The notes: generated by a model not told the origin, from the sequence alone. DNA of 64,000 bases from Sphingobacterium paludis (GCF_004364125.1 NZ_SNZV01000014.1:1-64000), one strand, 5' to 3'. Shown: positions 1 through 9,257, counted from the stretch's first letter. Translations and numbers: made by a program.

Positions 1-286
1 GCAACTTTACATTAGGTTTGGGGATAGACTCAAGCTCAATAGAGGCTTTTAGGGTTAGATTAATTATCCACTGACACAGTTGGAGTTACACTCCCCGAGA
101 AGTTTAGGTTTCCCTTACGCTATTGCTTCCTACCCTAATTAAACGAAATGTCGCATCGAAAGCTTTGCGATGTGTAGAAACTTGCCCATGCTCAAGCCCT
201 CCCTGCAAAGGTTTCAAGCGACGGGGTTTTGCTACTTTTGCCCTACAAAAGTAGTGCCCTGCTGCGGCATGCGACCGATGTAACGT
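1..286. other. Gene-free left edge with hairpin
   Basis: I see no credible coding region in this stretch, which lies downstream of the AraC gene. It contains a perfect 9-bp inverted repeat at 232-254 (CTACTTTTG, 5-nt loop, CAAAAGTAG) and a weaker CATCG/CGATG dyad around 154-172. The composition resembles dispersed non-coding repeats of Bacteroidota chromosomes, but that is an impression only. The hairpin is not followed by a clear T-run, so it is a weak terminator candidate. Confidence 0.4.
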
Positions 287-1249
287 TTAAAATTTGAGCT
301 CACCTGGCGATATACCATAATACTTCTTAAAGGCACTGCTGAAATTATTCTGGTGCCCAAAGCCCGTCAGCAACGCAACCTCGTACACCGACATTCTATC
401 TTCCAGCAAATAGGAACGTGCCTTTTCCATGCGTAAGCGCGTCAGGTAGTCATGAATGGTCACCGAAAAATATTCTTTAAAATCTTTACGAAGTTTACTT
501 TCACTCATCAGGACCTCCGTGGCAAGCTCCTTTTGTGTGGGTGGGTTGGCCAGACGTTGTTCCAATATCTGCCTAGCGAGCTCTAGCCGCGTGATATCAT
601 CATCGTTAAACAGGGGTGCGCTCTGCTGCGTCCGATCATTGTATTGTTCAAACTGATACATCAACAGCTCAACCACCCTAGATTCTGTATGCAAACGACG
701 AATTTCACCAGTCTTCTTGGACGCTACCAATTCGGAAATGGTATGTTGCATTTCATAGGTCGCCATCAAATCTTCTTCGGAGAAGGAAGCATACCGCCCT
801 TTTTCAATATCGTCCACAAAATGTTTATGTAGAAGGGAATCTCGTTTAATAAGGTTTAGGTAATATTCTTTGGAAATGACTGCAATAAAATAGCTATATT
901 CCACGCCTTCTTTCACTTCATGCGTGGTTTGTACCGAGGGAATATAACGTATGTTATGCCGACTCATGCCGTAAGGCTTTTTACTATCTATGGTTTTGTA
1001 AAAGATAAATTGACTCGTAATCGCTTCGCCTTCTATTTCTGTATGAATATGCACAGGCCGATCAAAAAACATCTGTGTATGTAGTACGAAGAGGCCGCTG
1101 GTAGAGAGCTGAAAGTTCGTCATGTGCACCGGTTCGCGTTTTATGATCAATCGACTCTCCACCAAAGGTTTGTCGGGCACATAATAATCGGGTATCTCTT
1201 CTATGAAAAGCCATTCATCCAACTCTACTATTTTGCCTTTTACCAACAT
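287..1249 (-). CDS. AraC family transcriptional regulator
   Basis: A 320-residue DNA-binding regulator. The last 100 residues carry two helix-turn-helix motifs of the AraC/XylS type: the first around QKELATEVLMSESKLRKDF, the second in VYEVALLTGFGHQNNFSSAF, followed by the family ending YYGISPGEL. The N-terminal 200 residues show no recognisable cupin signature and probably bind the signal. The gene lies 68 bp downstream of the heme ABC transporter operon on the same strand and is probably its last gene, so it is a good candidate for controlling heme uptake genes (inference from position). AraC-type regulators of siderophore and heme loci are well known (PchR, YbtA). Confidence 0.85.
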   Translation of the reverse strand: MLVKGKIVELDEWLFIEEIPDYYVPDKPLVESRLIIKREPVHMTNFQLSTSGLFVLHTQMFFDRPVHIHTEIEGEAITSQFIFYKTIDSKKPYGMSRHNIRYIPSVQTTHEVKEGVEYSYFIAVISKEYYLNLIKRDSLLHKHFVDDIEKGRYASFSEEDLMATYEMQHTISELVASKKTGEIRRLHTESRVVELLMYQFEQYNDRTQQSAPLFNDDDITRLELARQILEQRLANPPTQKELATEVLMSESKLRKDFKEYFSVTIHDYLTRLRMEKARSYLLEDRMSVYEVALLTGFGHQNNFSSAFKKYYGISPGELKF

Positions 1250-1317
1250 ATCATACTTTATTTGCGCAACATATCTGCCTTAAATATACACATAATAGTT
1301 CATTGTTTATATTAATT

Positions 1318-3042
1318 CTAAATAACAACCTCTTGGGTTTGCCACATGCCGTCTACGCTTCCTTGTTTTGCAGGCCTATGCATAACGCGCAAATTCAGTT
1401 TCCCAGCATGATCAAAGAACTCCACGACGACGTCGTCCGATGGTAAAGCCGTCAGGTAAATTTGGTCGACCAAAGGCAGGCGTAGTTCCAATTCGATCAT
1501 ATCGTGCTTCAAAATATACCGAAAGCCTTGATCGACAACGTTGCTTATGGACCCAACGTAGCGATGTTCGCAGCCTTCATTTATGGTGGTAAGGGCTAAA
1601 GGAGAAGCGCTTGCAGCCGCCGTTGCAAACATTTTTCGCACATCCGCCATGTCGATCGATCTTTTTTGGCAATGTTGAAATGCTAAGCTTTCGGGATCAA
1701 CGGTCGTTGTCTTTTGTGCGGGTTGAAATTGTGGTTTCTCGTTTGCTTCTTTTTCTAGCCAAGCTGCAACAGCGCAAAACGCATCCTTATTGCTGTTATC
1801 GCAAAGTTGCACACCATGGATCAGTTCACCATTGTTGTTAAAAAAATGCATCCCTTCATCTCCCAGTTCCGTGACCAACAGCCCGGCATGCCAACGGCTT
1901 ATATCATACTGCAGCGACTTCGTCGTAGCGAATGATTCTGCTGCATGCTGTGCAGAACCACCGAAGGCGGTAGCCTCATAGGTATGCATGGTTCTCTGTG
2001 TGCAGCAGGCATTTTGAGTGTACACCCAAACCGGTCCCAATTCGGAAAACTGACGAATAACGTCTTCTAGGGACCGGTGAATGAAGTGGGCACGCCTACC
2101 CTTGTCTATTATCCAAAGTTCCACTTCCGGGACATGCAGTGCTGCCGCCTGCTCTGCAATACGGAGATACGGGTTTTTGGCGATCAACTGTTCGCGCCGC
2201 TGCTGTAGAGAAATAGCTTCCAGAGGTCTGGGCTGCAGTTTGGAATTTATTTTAAATACGTCAACAGGCATTTCTTCCAAACGAACATACGGGCGAAGTG
2301 TTCTCGGGTTGAGTTCAACAGAAGCTTCTACAGAGAATACGGTATAGATATTAGCCGGATTAAGGACTTCCACGGGTGTGCCATCAAACAGTTTACGGCC
2401 ATGCTTCAGCATAATGATACGATCCGCATAGGTGGCAGCAAAATTAACTTCGTGAACGACAAGGACAACCATAAAACCCCGTCGAGACAAGGCCTTTGCA
2501 ATGGCCAGTACCTTTTGTTGATAATGCATGTCCAGTGCTGAGATAGGCTCGTCAAGCAACAGCAGGCTGTCGGGGTTTTCCCAGACCTGCGCGAGGGTTC
2601 GCGCGAGCTGTACACGTTGCTGCTCGCCACCAGATAAACTCATAAATATGCGATGAGCCAACATATCCACCCCGCAAAGCGCCATGACTTCTTCCACGAC
2701 CTCCTTATCCAAAAGTGATGGGCTGGATTTGAAATGGGGGTATCGCCCCATCATCACTATTTCATCTACAGTAAAAGCGAGCGATACATGCTGCTGCTGG
2801 CTGAGCATAGCACGGCTACGTGCCAATGTACGCGGATCATAGCGATCCAGCCTTTTTCCATTGAGCGTAACGACACCACTCGTGGGCCTGTATTCACCGC
2901 AAAGAACCTTCATCAACGTCGATTTTCCGGCGCCATTGGATCCTAGTAACGCTACAACTTCGCCTTTCCTAATCTGCAAAGAAACATCACGCAATAGTTT
3001 CCGCCCTTTTACTTCATAATGTACTTTCTCAACCCTTAGCAT
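1318..3042 (-). CDS. hmuV: Heme ABC transporter ATPase fused to HemS/HmuS-like heme-handling domain
   Basis: A 574-residue protein, roughly twice the usual HmuV length (about 260). Residues 1-255 are a complete ABC ATPase: Walker A GSNGAGKS at 34-41, signature LSGGE at 136-140, Walker B LLLDE at 161-165, H-loop His197. It would power import of heme through the adjacent permease. Residues about 280-574 resemble the HemS/HmuS/ChuS heme-degrading or heme-carrier family: a start like QQRREQLIAKNPYLRI, a central DISRWHAGLLV strand and FFNNNGELIHGVQL, then a shorter second half ending near EFFDHAGKLNLRV. In the second half I could not find the TDVH-type segment that carries the heme-ligand His in HemS, so that repeat may be degenerate. 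It sits 30 bp downstream of the permease gene. Assignment of the C-terminal domain is by motif recall, not alignment. Confidence 0.8.
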   Translation of the reverse strand: MLRVEKVHYEVKGRKLLRDVSLQIRKGEVVALLGSNGAGKSTLMKVLCGEYRPTSGVVTLNGKRLDRYDPRTLARSRAMLSQQQHVSLAFTVDEIVMMGRYPHFKSSPSLLDKEVVEEVMALCGVDMLAHRIFMSLSGGEQQRVQLARTLAQVWENPDSLLLLDEPISALDMHYQQKVLAIAKALSRRGFMVVLVVHEVNFAATYADRIIMLKHGRKLFDGTPVEVLNPANIYTVFSVEASVELNPRTLRPYVRLEEMPVDVFKINSKLQPRPLEAISLQQRREQLIAKNPYLRIAEQAAALHVPEVELWIIDKGRRAHFIHRSLEDVIRQFSELGPVWVYTQNACCTQRTMHTYEATAFGGSAQHAAESFATTKSLQYDISRWHAGLLVTELGDEGMHFFNNNGELIHGVQLCDNSNKDAFCAVAAWLEKEANEKPQFQPAQKTTTVDPESLAFQHCQKRSIDMADVRKMFATAAASASPLALTTINEGCEHRYVGSISNVVDQGFRYILKHDMIELELRLPLVDQIYLTALPSDDVVVEFFDHAGKLNLRVMHRPAKQGSVDGMWQTQEVVI

Positions 3043-3072
3043 GCTTTATTATTTGAATATCTGCTCAATCCG

Positions 3073-4104
3073 TTATTTTTCTTTGATCAGTATATATATA
3101 AAAACCGGTGTGCCCAGCAATGCGGTAATTACGCCAATAGGCAACTCCATTGGGGCAATCAAGGTTCTCGAAACGACGTCTGCCAGCGTCAGCACCAGCG
3201 CACCCAAGGCCAATGAGCCTGCCAGTACATAGCGATTGTCTGCTCCGCCCAAGAGCCGTACCATATGCGGTACCAACAAACCGACAAAACCAATAACACC
3301 CGATATGGCTACTGAAGCGCCTACAGCCATCGTCGATAATAGCACGACCAAAAGTTTTACCCGATCGGTACGCATACCCAACAGATCCGCTTGCATCTCT
3401 CCTAGCGCAAAGGCGTTCAGCGGTTTACCAAAAAACAGCAGTAAGATGGAAGGAAGGAAGATGCATGGCGCAACAACGGCTACGTTATCCCAGGTTGCTC
3501 CGCCCAGACTTCCGAGCATCCAGAATGTAATGCTTCGCAATTGCTGCTCAGTAGCCATGTAAGTCATTAACCCCGTTAAGGCGCCGGCAAACCCATTGAT
3601 CGCAATGCCCGCAAGCAGCATCGTCGTTACTTGTGGGCGCCCGTCTTTTACCGCAATACGATATACAATAAAAGCTGTTAATCCCGCTCCGGCAAATGCG
3701 CCGAACACCAACAAATAGTATCCCAAAAAAGCAGATATTGTAGTAAACAACATGGTTTCAAAGGCGATTATCAAAACAGCAAACAGCGAAGCGCCAGATG
3801 ATATGCCGATGAGGCCAGGCTCTGCTAACGGATTTCGAAAAATTCCTTGGATTGCGGCTCCGGAGACGCCTAAAGCAGCTCCCACAAGCAGGCCAAGAAC
3901 CACACGGGGAAACCTCACGACAAAAAGTACGTCTGCAGGCAATACATCATTCGTGTGGATAGACAGCATGCCGAGTTTCTCCACAATGAGCTGTATAACC
4001 TCACTTACAGGAATGTAAAAAGCACCCGAACCGAGCGATACAAGTGCTGTTACGAGCAACAATAGCAAGAGTAAAGCGATGATTATGTGTTGTTTGTTTG
4101 ACAC
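3073..4104 (-). CDS. hmuU: Heme/iron ABC transporter permease (FecCD family)
   Basis: A 343-residue polytopic inner-membrane protein of the FecCD/BtuC family, the channel of a heme or siderophore importer. Family hallmarks are visible: the first hydrophobic helix at about 8-28, the segment LPRVVLGLLVGAALGVSGAAIQ-like (here FPRVVLGLLVGAALG), the following RNPLAEPGLIGISSGAS, and the C-terminal GVIGFVGLLVPHMVRLL gate motif that contacts the ATPase. Length fits the family. It lies 16 bp after the binding-protein gene and 30 bp before the ATPase fusion gene, so the three form one transcription unit. With HmuT and the heme-handling domain next to it, heme is the likely substrate. Confidence 0.92.
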   Translation of the reverse strand: MSNKQHIIIALLLLLLLVTALVSLGSGAFYIPVSEVIQLIVEKLGMLSIHTNDVLPADVLFVVRFPRVVLGLLVGAALGVSGAAIQGIFRNPLAEPGLIGISSGASLFAVLIIAFETMLFTTISAFLGYYLLVFGAFAGAGLTAFIVYRIAVKDGRPQVTTMLLAGIAINGFAGALTGLMTYMATEQQLRSITFWMLGSLGGATWDNVAVVAPCIFLPSILLLFFGKPLNAFALGEMQADLLGMRTDRVKLLVVLLSTMAVGASVAISGVIGFVGLLVPHMVRLLGGADNRYVLAGSLALGALVLTLADVVSRTLIAPMELPIGVITALLGTPVFIYILIKEK

Positions 4105-4120
4105 CTTATTCGTTAAGCAA

Positions 4121-4975
4121 TTATGGTGTGACTGCCGTTAAAGCCTGATGAAGCGCCAATACCGCTTCCGGTAAACGCGTACTGAAATTCACCAACAAGG
4201 ACGCATTCATACTTAAGATGCGCTGCTGTTTTCCAGCTTCCGTCAACCGGACACCCGGCATGTTCAGTATAGCTTCTTTTCCCCCGAGACTACTCAACCC
4301 AAAGTCAAACATCAGAATAACATCTGGATTAGCGCTTACCAGTGCTTCTGTGCTGTAAGGTTTAAATTCAGCAAATTCCTGCACCGCATTTTTCCCCCCG
4401 GCCAGTCGAATCAGGGCATCCAAACTGCTGCCCTTCCCCGAAACACTCATGGTACCTGTTCCCCTTGCATAGATAAATAGAACGGTTGGCCTTTTTTTAC
4501 CGCCCCCCTCGGCTGCAATTATCTCGGCAATCTTTTCCATGGTCACCTTCGTTCTGGAAACAACTTCCTTCCCGCTATCCGAAACGTTCAACGCATCGGC
4601 AATTTGCTGAATAAAACGATACGCGCCATTCGCTGTAAACTCTTGCTTGAATACGATAACGTGAATGCCTGCTGCTTTCACATGTTTGAGGACTGCAAGC
4701 GACATGTCGCCATCGGGGACCAATACGATGGTTGGCCGAAACGCCATAATACCTTCTGCGGATATCGAGCGGTTTTTACTAACTTTTGGTAAGTCGGCCG
4801 CTGCTCTTGGTGAGATACTCGTGACGTCGGTAGCCACCACATGCCCACCTAACCCAAGTCCGAATACGGTCTCTGTTATCGCGCTGCCCAACGTAATAAT
4901 GCGCGTCTCCTTGCCATAAACGTCCATCAATGTGCTCGCGAAGAACATAATAATTACTGCAATACGGTTGATCAT
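4121..4975 (-). CDS. hmuT: Periplasmic heme-binding protein of ABC transporter
   Basis: A 284-residue solute-binding protein of the TroA/BtuF type. An N-terminal signal sequence (about residues 1-21) ends near VYGKE and no lipobox Cys is present, so the protein should be soluble in the periplasm. The body begins RIITLGSAITETVFGLGLGGHVVATDVTS, the characteristic start of HmuT and FepB/BtuF proteins, and LPKVSKNRSISAEGI matches the conserved glycine-poor lobe region. It collects heme delivered across the outer membrane and passes it to the FecCD permease encoded 16 bp downstream. It is the first gene of the minus-strand operon and is divergent from the TonB receptor gene. Confidence 0.88.
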   Translation of the reverse strand: MINRIAVIIMFFASTLMDVYGKETRIITLGSAITETVFGLGLGGHVVATDVTSISPRAAADLPKVSKNRSISAEGIMAFRPTIVLVPDGDMSLAVLKHVKAAGIHVIVFKQEFTANGAYRFIQQIADALNVSDSGKEVVSRTKVTMEKIAEIIAAEGGGKKRPTVLFIYARGTGTMSVSGKGSSLDALIRLAGGKNAVQEFAEFKPYSTEALVSANPDVILMFDFGLSSLGGKEAILNMPGVRLTEAGKQQRILSMNASLLVNFSTRLPEAVLALHQALTAVTP

Positions 4976-5261
4976 ACGTGACTGTCTTATGCCTGTGGGA
5001 ACGTGTTCGTCCTGCCGAATCCTAACGGAGGAGCAAAACAGCGTTCAACTATATGGATACAAAACAAATCAATAATCAGTCTAAATACAAATAATTTTAT
5101 TTCATGGGATCGTGCGGCTCTAGTTAACATAGTGATCTTTAAGCATTAATTATCAGTTTATTAAGCCAATAAATTGAGCAAAAAAGATCCATATCAAACC
5201 GCATTGAAGATAGGAATTATCAATTTTAATATAGTAAAAATCGATTCGATTCACTTCTTTT
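4976..5261. promoter_or_regulatory. Divergent control region between hmuT operon and hmuR
   Basis: This 286-bp AT-rich region separates the two arms of the heme locus and must hold both promoters and any iron-responsive operator. I did not find a clean TAnnTTTG element for either direction. An imperfect inverted repeat at 5263-5297 (TGTCATTATTT against AAATAATTTGACA) lies at its right edge, overlapping the first possible codons of the receptor gene. Confidence 0.5.
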
Positions 5262-7670
5262 GTGTCATTATTTAGATTGAATAAAAATAATTTGACACCA
5301 ATAAGCTTGACGATATACATTAAATTAATATTCGTTATCTGGTTTTTCTTGCCGTCCATACTCGTAGGACAACAGCGGAACGTGCTCTCCGGTTACGTGC
5401 TGGATTCCTTAAACCGGCCGATGGCAAACATCCAGGTGACCCTTTTTCCAGATAGAATGATAGTGCATACCGATACTACCGGATTTTTCTCCTTTCCTAA
5501 TCTCTACAGCGGCACTTACCAGCTGGAGGCGCGGCAAGAAGGCTTTACGACAGCGGTACGCTCTGTCGCACTAGAGAATGTGGATACGCTGATTACCTTA
5601 CACGTGAACACCGAAGGTCGACGTATTGATACGGTATTGGTCAATGGAAAAGTGGCCGCAGTTGATAATCTTGTTCGGGCAGAAAGTGCTGCCATGCCAG
5701 TCAAGATAATCACCCGGCGGGAGATAGAATTAATGGGGAGCCGCAGGCTGGATGAGGTCATGAAAGAGCAAACCGGTGTTGCTGTTGTCAACGATATTGC
5801 CGGCGGTTCGCGCGCTGTGGGCGTGCAAGTGCAGGGCTTCAGCAGCAACTACGTGATGGTCTTGATCGACGGGCAACCGATGATGGGTAGAAATAATGGT
5901 AATTTCGACCTATCGAGAATATCAGTTACCAACATAGAACGCATTGAAATTATAAAAGGGGCGACATCCTGCTTATACGGTAGCGATGCCTTGGGCGGTG
6001 CCATCAATATTGTGACCAGACACGGAGCGTTAACGCCACAGGCGCAAGCTTCGATACTATATGGGAGCCTCAATATTGTCGATGCAACACTGGAGGCCGA
6101 AACGCCTTTCGCTCATCAACGCGGATCGGTGGTTGTCTCTGGAAACTATTACCGCACAAATGGTTTCAACAGCGATCGTCAATTTTTGGATAACGAAAGT
6201 ACCACCTTCCCGCCTTACGAGAATTACAGCTTTCAAGGCCGCGGTCGGTATAGAACGAGTAAAAGTGGCACCATCGGCTTAACGAGTCGCTATGCCGCAC
6301 GTCAATCAACCATGTTTAATTCCTGGTCAGATAACCTACGCATCGAAGATAGACAGGAAGATCAGGAACTAAGCGTGGCAGGAAGCTATGACCATGTCTT
6401 GTCGTCGACGTTTCGAAGCATGAGCCGCTACTATTATACACGCTTTCATACACAACTGCAGGCAGCTTGGCTTCAACAAAATATAGTAGCGGGTGCTGAA
6501 TCTTTTGGACAGCAGGCGCACCGAATAGAGCAACAATTTGCCTACACGCCTATGCAGGTGCTGAAATTTACAGGCGGTATCGGCGCAGGTCTGGAACGCA
6601 TGGATGAGCAGAGCCTAGACGAACGCCGCTCACTCCATACGGCATTCGCTTTTTTACAAACCGAGTGGAAAGCTACCGACCGCCTGCTAAGCACGCTAGG
6701 TATACGTTATGACTACTCCAATGTGTACGATGGTCGCTTGAGCCCCAGCTTCGGTTTGCAGTATCAGCTGCGGCCTTCTCTCTTGCTAAAAGCTGGTGTG
6801 GGTGCAGGCTTCAAAGCGCCTGACTATAAAATGCGCTATCAGGTATTTTACAATCCGGCGGCAAATTATTTGGTTGTCGGCAGTGACCGGGTGCAAGAAA
6901 TTATCGCAGCAATGGATGCTAGTGGCGAGATCAGTTACCGAAACACCTATATGCTTAACGTGTTGGCAAACAACCTGAAAGCGGAAAAAAGCCTATCCAA
7001 CAATGTTGGCCTGAGCTGGAGCCCGAGCACGAAATTGCAAGTGGATGCATCGGTGTTTTATCACCGCATCAACGATCAGATTAATACGGTTATCGTGGCT
7101 AACGGAACATCGATAGCCAGCATCTTCAGCTACCGCAATTTACCCAAAGCCGTTAACAAAGGTTTTGAAGTTTCTGCGACATACCAAGCAAGCTCGCGCC
7201 TGCAATTCTCCGCCGGCTATCAATACCTGATCGCGAAAGATCTTGCCATGCTAGACAGTATACGCGCTGGCCGCTATCCTTACAACCAGTACAACAACGC
7301 CGCGACAGGCGAATACCGAGAAAGTCGGCCAAGCGATTACTGGGGAATTGAAGACCGATCAAGGCATATGCTCAACCTAAAAGCACTGTACAGCTATCAG
7401 CCCTGGGGTCTGAACCTAAATGTACGGGCGAATATCCGTGGACGATATCCTTTTCAGGATATCAACGGAAACCAGTTTATCGATGATGCGGATGCGTTTG
7501 TGCCCTGGCATACTTTACTCAATCTAACGCTTGAAAAGAGCTTACTGAATCGTCGGCTGATCATTCGAGTGGTGGGCGACAACCTGCTAAACTTTACGAA
7601 TAGAAATATGTTGGGGCAACCTGGACGGGTTTTGCTTGCCGGCCTAAGCTACCGCTGGATGAAGGATTAA
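5262..7670 (+). CDS. hmuR: TonB-dependent heme receptor (HmuR-like)
   Basis: An 802-residue outer-membrane receptor. Order of parts: signal sequence, carboxypeptidase-regulatory-like domain (about 40-115, VLSGYVLDSLNRP to the TGFFSFPNLYSGTYQLEA region), plug domain (about 135-245, with MPVKIITRREIELMGSRRL and RIEIIKGATSCLYGSDALGG), then a beta-barrel ending in LLAGLSYRWMKD. It takes heme across the outer membrane using TonB energy. The only long start is GTG at 5262; an in-frame TTG at 5307 gives a cleaner signal peptide (MTIYIKLIFVIWFFLPSI) and would place the 5263-5297 inverted repeat in the leader. Divergent from the hmuT operon and followed 28 bp later by a HmuY gene, the usual pair in Porphyromonas and relatives. 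Confidence 0.9.
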   Translation: MSLFRLNKNNLTPISLTIYIKLIFVIWFFLPSILVGQQRNVLSGYVLDSLNRPMANIQVTLFPDRMIVHTDTTGFFSFPNLYSGTYQLEARQEGFTTAVRSVALENVDTLITLHVNTEGRRIDTVLVNGKVAAVDNLVRAESAAMPVKIITRREIELMGSRRLDEVMKEQTGVAVVNDIAGGSRAVGVQVQGFSSNYVMVLIDGQPMMGRNNGNFDLSRISVTNIERIEIIKGATSCLYGSDALGGAINIVTRHGALTPQAQASILYGSLNIVDATLEAETPFAHQRGSVVVSGNYYRTNGFNSDRQFLDNESTTFPPYENYSFQGRGRYRTSKSGTIGLTSRYAARQSTMFNSWSDNLRIEDRQEDQELSVAGSYDHVLSSTFRSMSRYYYTRFHTQLQAAWLQQNIVAGAESFGQQAHRIEQQFAYTPMQVLKFTGGIGAGLERMDEQSLDERRSLHTAFAFLQTEWKATDRLLSTLGIRYDYSNVYDGRLSPSFGLQYQLRPSLLLKAGVGAGFKAPDYKMRYQVFYNPAANYLVVGSDRVQEIIAAMDASGEISYRNTYMLNVLANNLKAEKSLSNNVGLSWSPSTKLQVDASVFYHRINDQINTVIVANGTSIASIFSYRNLPKAVNKGFEVSATYQASSRLQFSAGYQYLIAKDLAMLDSIRAGRYPYNQYNNAATGEYRESRPSDYWGIEDRSRHMLNLKALYSYQPWGLNLNVRANIRGRYPFQDINGNQFIDDADAFVPWHTLLNLTLEKSLLNRRLIIRVVGDNLLNFTNRNMLGQPGRVLLAGLSYRWMKD

Positions 7671-7698
7671 AATCGTAATAGATGTAAACACTACAACA

Positions 7699-8442
7699 AT
7701 GAAAATAATAATAAAATTTATGGATTTGCTCAAGCCTGTTTTATTCTCGGGTACTGCCTACTTATTCATCCTGTTGTCTGCCCTATTGTCTTCCTGCGGG
7801 AAGGAAGAGGATGCCCGGCCTGCGCTAGACGATGGAATAAGCACAGTGGTGTATGATCTGCCCGGGGATACGGAAGCATCAATGGGCCAAGCCGTTGATG
7901 GTAAACAACGACGACCTTTCTACACGTTTTTGTTCCGGTTGCGCGATCAACGACAGATCTGGATCAAAAATGCCGCAGACTCTGCACAGTGGCTGAAAAG
8001 TGCGGACTGGGATCTTGCTTTTACCGATGAATACAATTCCGGGCTATATCTCAATAATGCACATTTTGAGCACAACCCTGGTTACCAAGGTGCTGCAATA
8101 AGCACGGCGGTGGTCCTGGTGAAAGAGGCATATGAAAATGTGCATAGCGCGCCGAGCGATGAGGTCTTCGCGAACAGTACCGTCAACAAAATTGGCTGGG
8201 CATCTTCCGAAATTTCAAACGGCTGGTTTCAGTACAGTCTGAATACGCACATTATGCAGGCACTCCCAAACCGCACCTATGTTTTGCGCCTACCCGACGG
8301 AAAATACGCCAAATTACAATTGATCAACGCCTATAAAGGCAATCCGCAAACCGTAACCAACATGAATTGGCCAGCTCCTTATTTCACCTTTCGCTATTTC
8401 GTGCAGCAAGACGGAAGTCGGAATTTGAGGGGGGAGAAGTGA
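7699..8442 (+). CDS. hmuY: HmuY family heme-binding lipoprotein
   Basis: A 247-residue lipoprotein with a long N-terminal hydrophobic stretch ending at the lipobox region LLSSC (Cys about 33). The body matches the HmuY family: DWDLAFTDEYNSGLYLN, the motif VLVKEAYENV, GWFQYSLNTH and the C-terminal RTYVLRLPDGKYAKLQLINAY. HmuY proteins are surface hemophore-like proteins that bind heme and hand it to HmuR. The gene directly follows the receptor. A run of 7-bp repeats begins at its stop codon and may have eroded the original 3' end, since the final residues DGSRNLRGEK are not family-like. Confidence 0.87.
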   Translation: MKIIIKFMDLLKPVLFSGTAYLFILLSALLSSCGKEEDARPALDDGISTVVYDLPGDTEASMGQAVDGKQRRPFYTFLFRLRDQRQIWIKNAADSAQWLKSADWDLAFTDEYNSGLYLNNAHFEHNPGYQGAAISTAVVLVKEAYENVHSAPSDEVFANSTVNKIGWASSEISNGWFQYSLNTHIMQALPNRTYVLRLPDGKYAKLQLINAYKGNPQTVTNMNWPAPYFTFRYFVQQDGSRNLRGEK

Positions 8443-8567
8443 GAAGTCAAAAGTGAGAAGTAAAAAGTCAAAAGTTAGAAGTGAAAAGTTAGAAGTGAAA
8501 AGTTAGAAGTTAGAAGTTAGAAGTAAAAATTTAGAAGTTAAAAATCAAAAGTGAAAATTCGAAAGTA
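8435..8567. repeat. Tandem heptamer array, about 19 copies
   Basis: Nineteen consecutive 7-bp units of the form AAAAGTN or AGAAGTN run without a phase break from 8435 to 8567, with a few degenerate units near the right end. The array overlaps the stop codon of the HmuY gene and ends 42 bp before the next start codon. It is purine-rich on the plus strand. Being a non-triplet unit, copy changes would shift spacing between the two genes but leave both reading frames intact. Confidence 0.9.
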
Positions 8568-8609
8568 TAAAGGAAAACATATAACATTTTATTTTTTATC
8601 AATATTTAC

Positions 8610-9203
8610 ATGAACAAACTAGTTAAAATTACAGCGATCGCTTGCACGGCTACTATCGGATTTATAGCTTGCAACAAGGGGGATGACCATATGGCTGTTC
8701 CAGCCTTAAGCGATGAAAGCGCCGTACAAGTGGAAGCAAAAATAGACGTCCCTGCCGGGCAAAAGGTATTTTTTGATTTTAACACCAATGCACAGGCGGA
8801 TAGTGCCAAGAGCATGGTTAATCTGTCAGGCATGTACGGTTCTACACTCAAAAATTCGCAGGAAACCGTTTACAAAATGGGTTACTTCGATATGCAAAAT
8901 ACGTCGGTTTCCGCCTTGACTGTACAACAGGTGCTTGGCGCTAACATCACTTTAACGAATACCTTTTCCATTGATGCGACTTCCGCGGGTGCGCCCGCCG
9001 GATCAACGCCGTTTTGGATTGTGTATGACTTTGCGAATAACCATGCAGTCTACCCTACCGCAAATCGCTATATCGTGTGGTACAAAGGTGAAAACCTCAG
9101 CGCGGCTTCTGACGAACTATTCATCGCTCAAGCAAAACGCGTAACGGCAGCACGTGGCAATGCATCCTACGAAATCGATGTAAAAAAGATAACCAAAAAA
9201 TAG
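8610..9203 (+). CDS. Lipoprotein, possible divergent HmuY relative
   Basis: A 197-residue exported lipoprotein with signal peptide MNKLVKITAIACTATIGF and lipobox FIAC (Cys about 21). I do not recognise the family with certainty. Segments KVFFDFNTNAQADS and TPFWIVYDFANNHAVYP, followed by a closing beta-rich region ending ASYEIDVKKI, are laid out like the strands of HmuY proteins, and the gene sits between two HmuY genes, so a role in heme capture at the cell surface is plausible. It is followed by a strong terminator at 9258-9285, so it is probably the last gene of the hmuR transcript. Confidence 0.65.
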   Translation: MNKLVKITAIACTATIGFIACNKGDDHMAVPALSDESAVQVEAKIDVPAGQKVFFDFNTNAQADSAKSMVNLSGMYGSTLKNSQETVYKMGYFDMQNTSVSALTVQQVLGANITLTNTFSIDATSAGAPAGSTPFWIVYDFANNHAVYPTANRYIVWYKGENLSAASDELFIAQAKRVTAARGNASYEIDVKKITKK

Positions 9204-9257
9204 GGCCAAGACCATACATCTTTTCTATCCTATAGTGTTCAATTCCAATAGCAATAG

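Noticed and set aside
8435-8567. Repeat array considered as CRISPR
   Set aside because: Unit length is 7 bp with no spacers; it is a simple tandem repeat.
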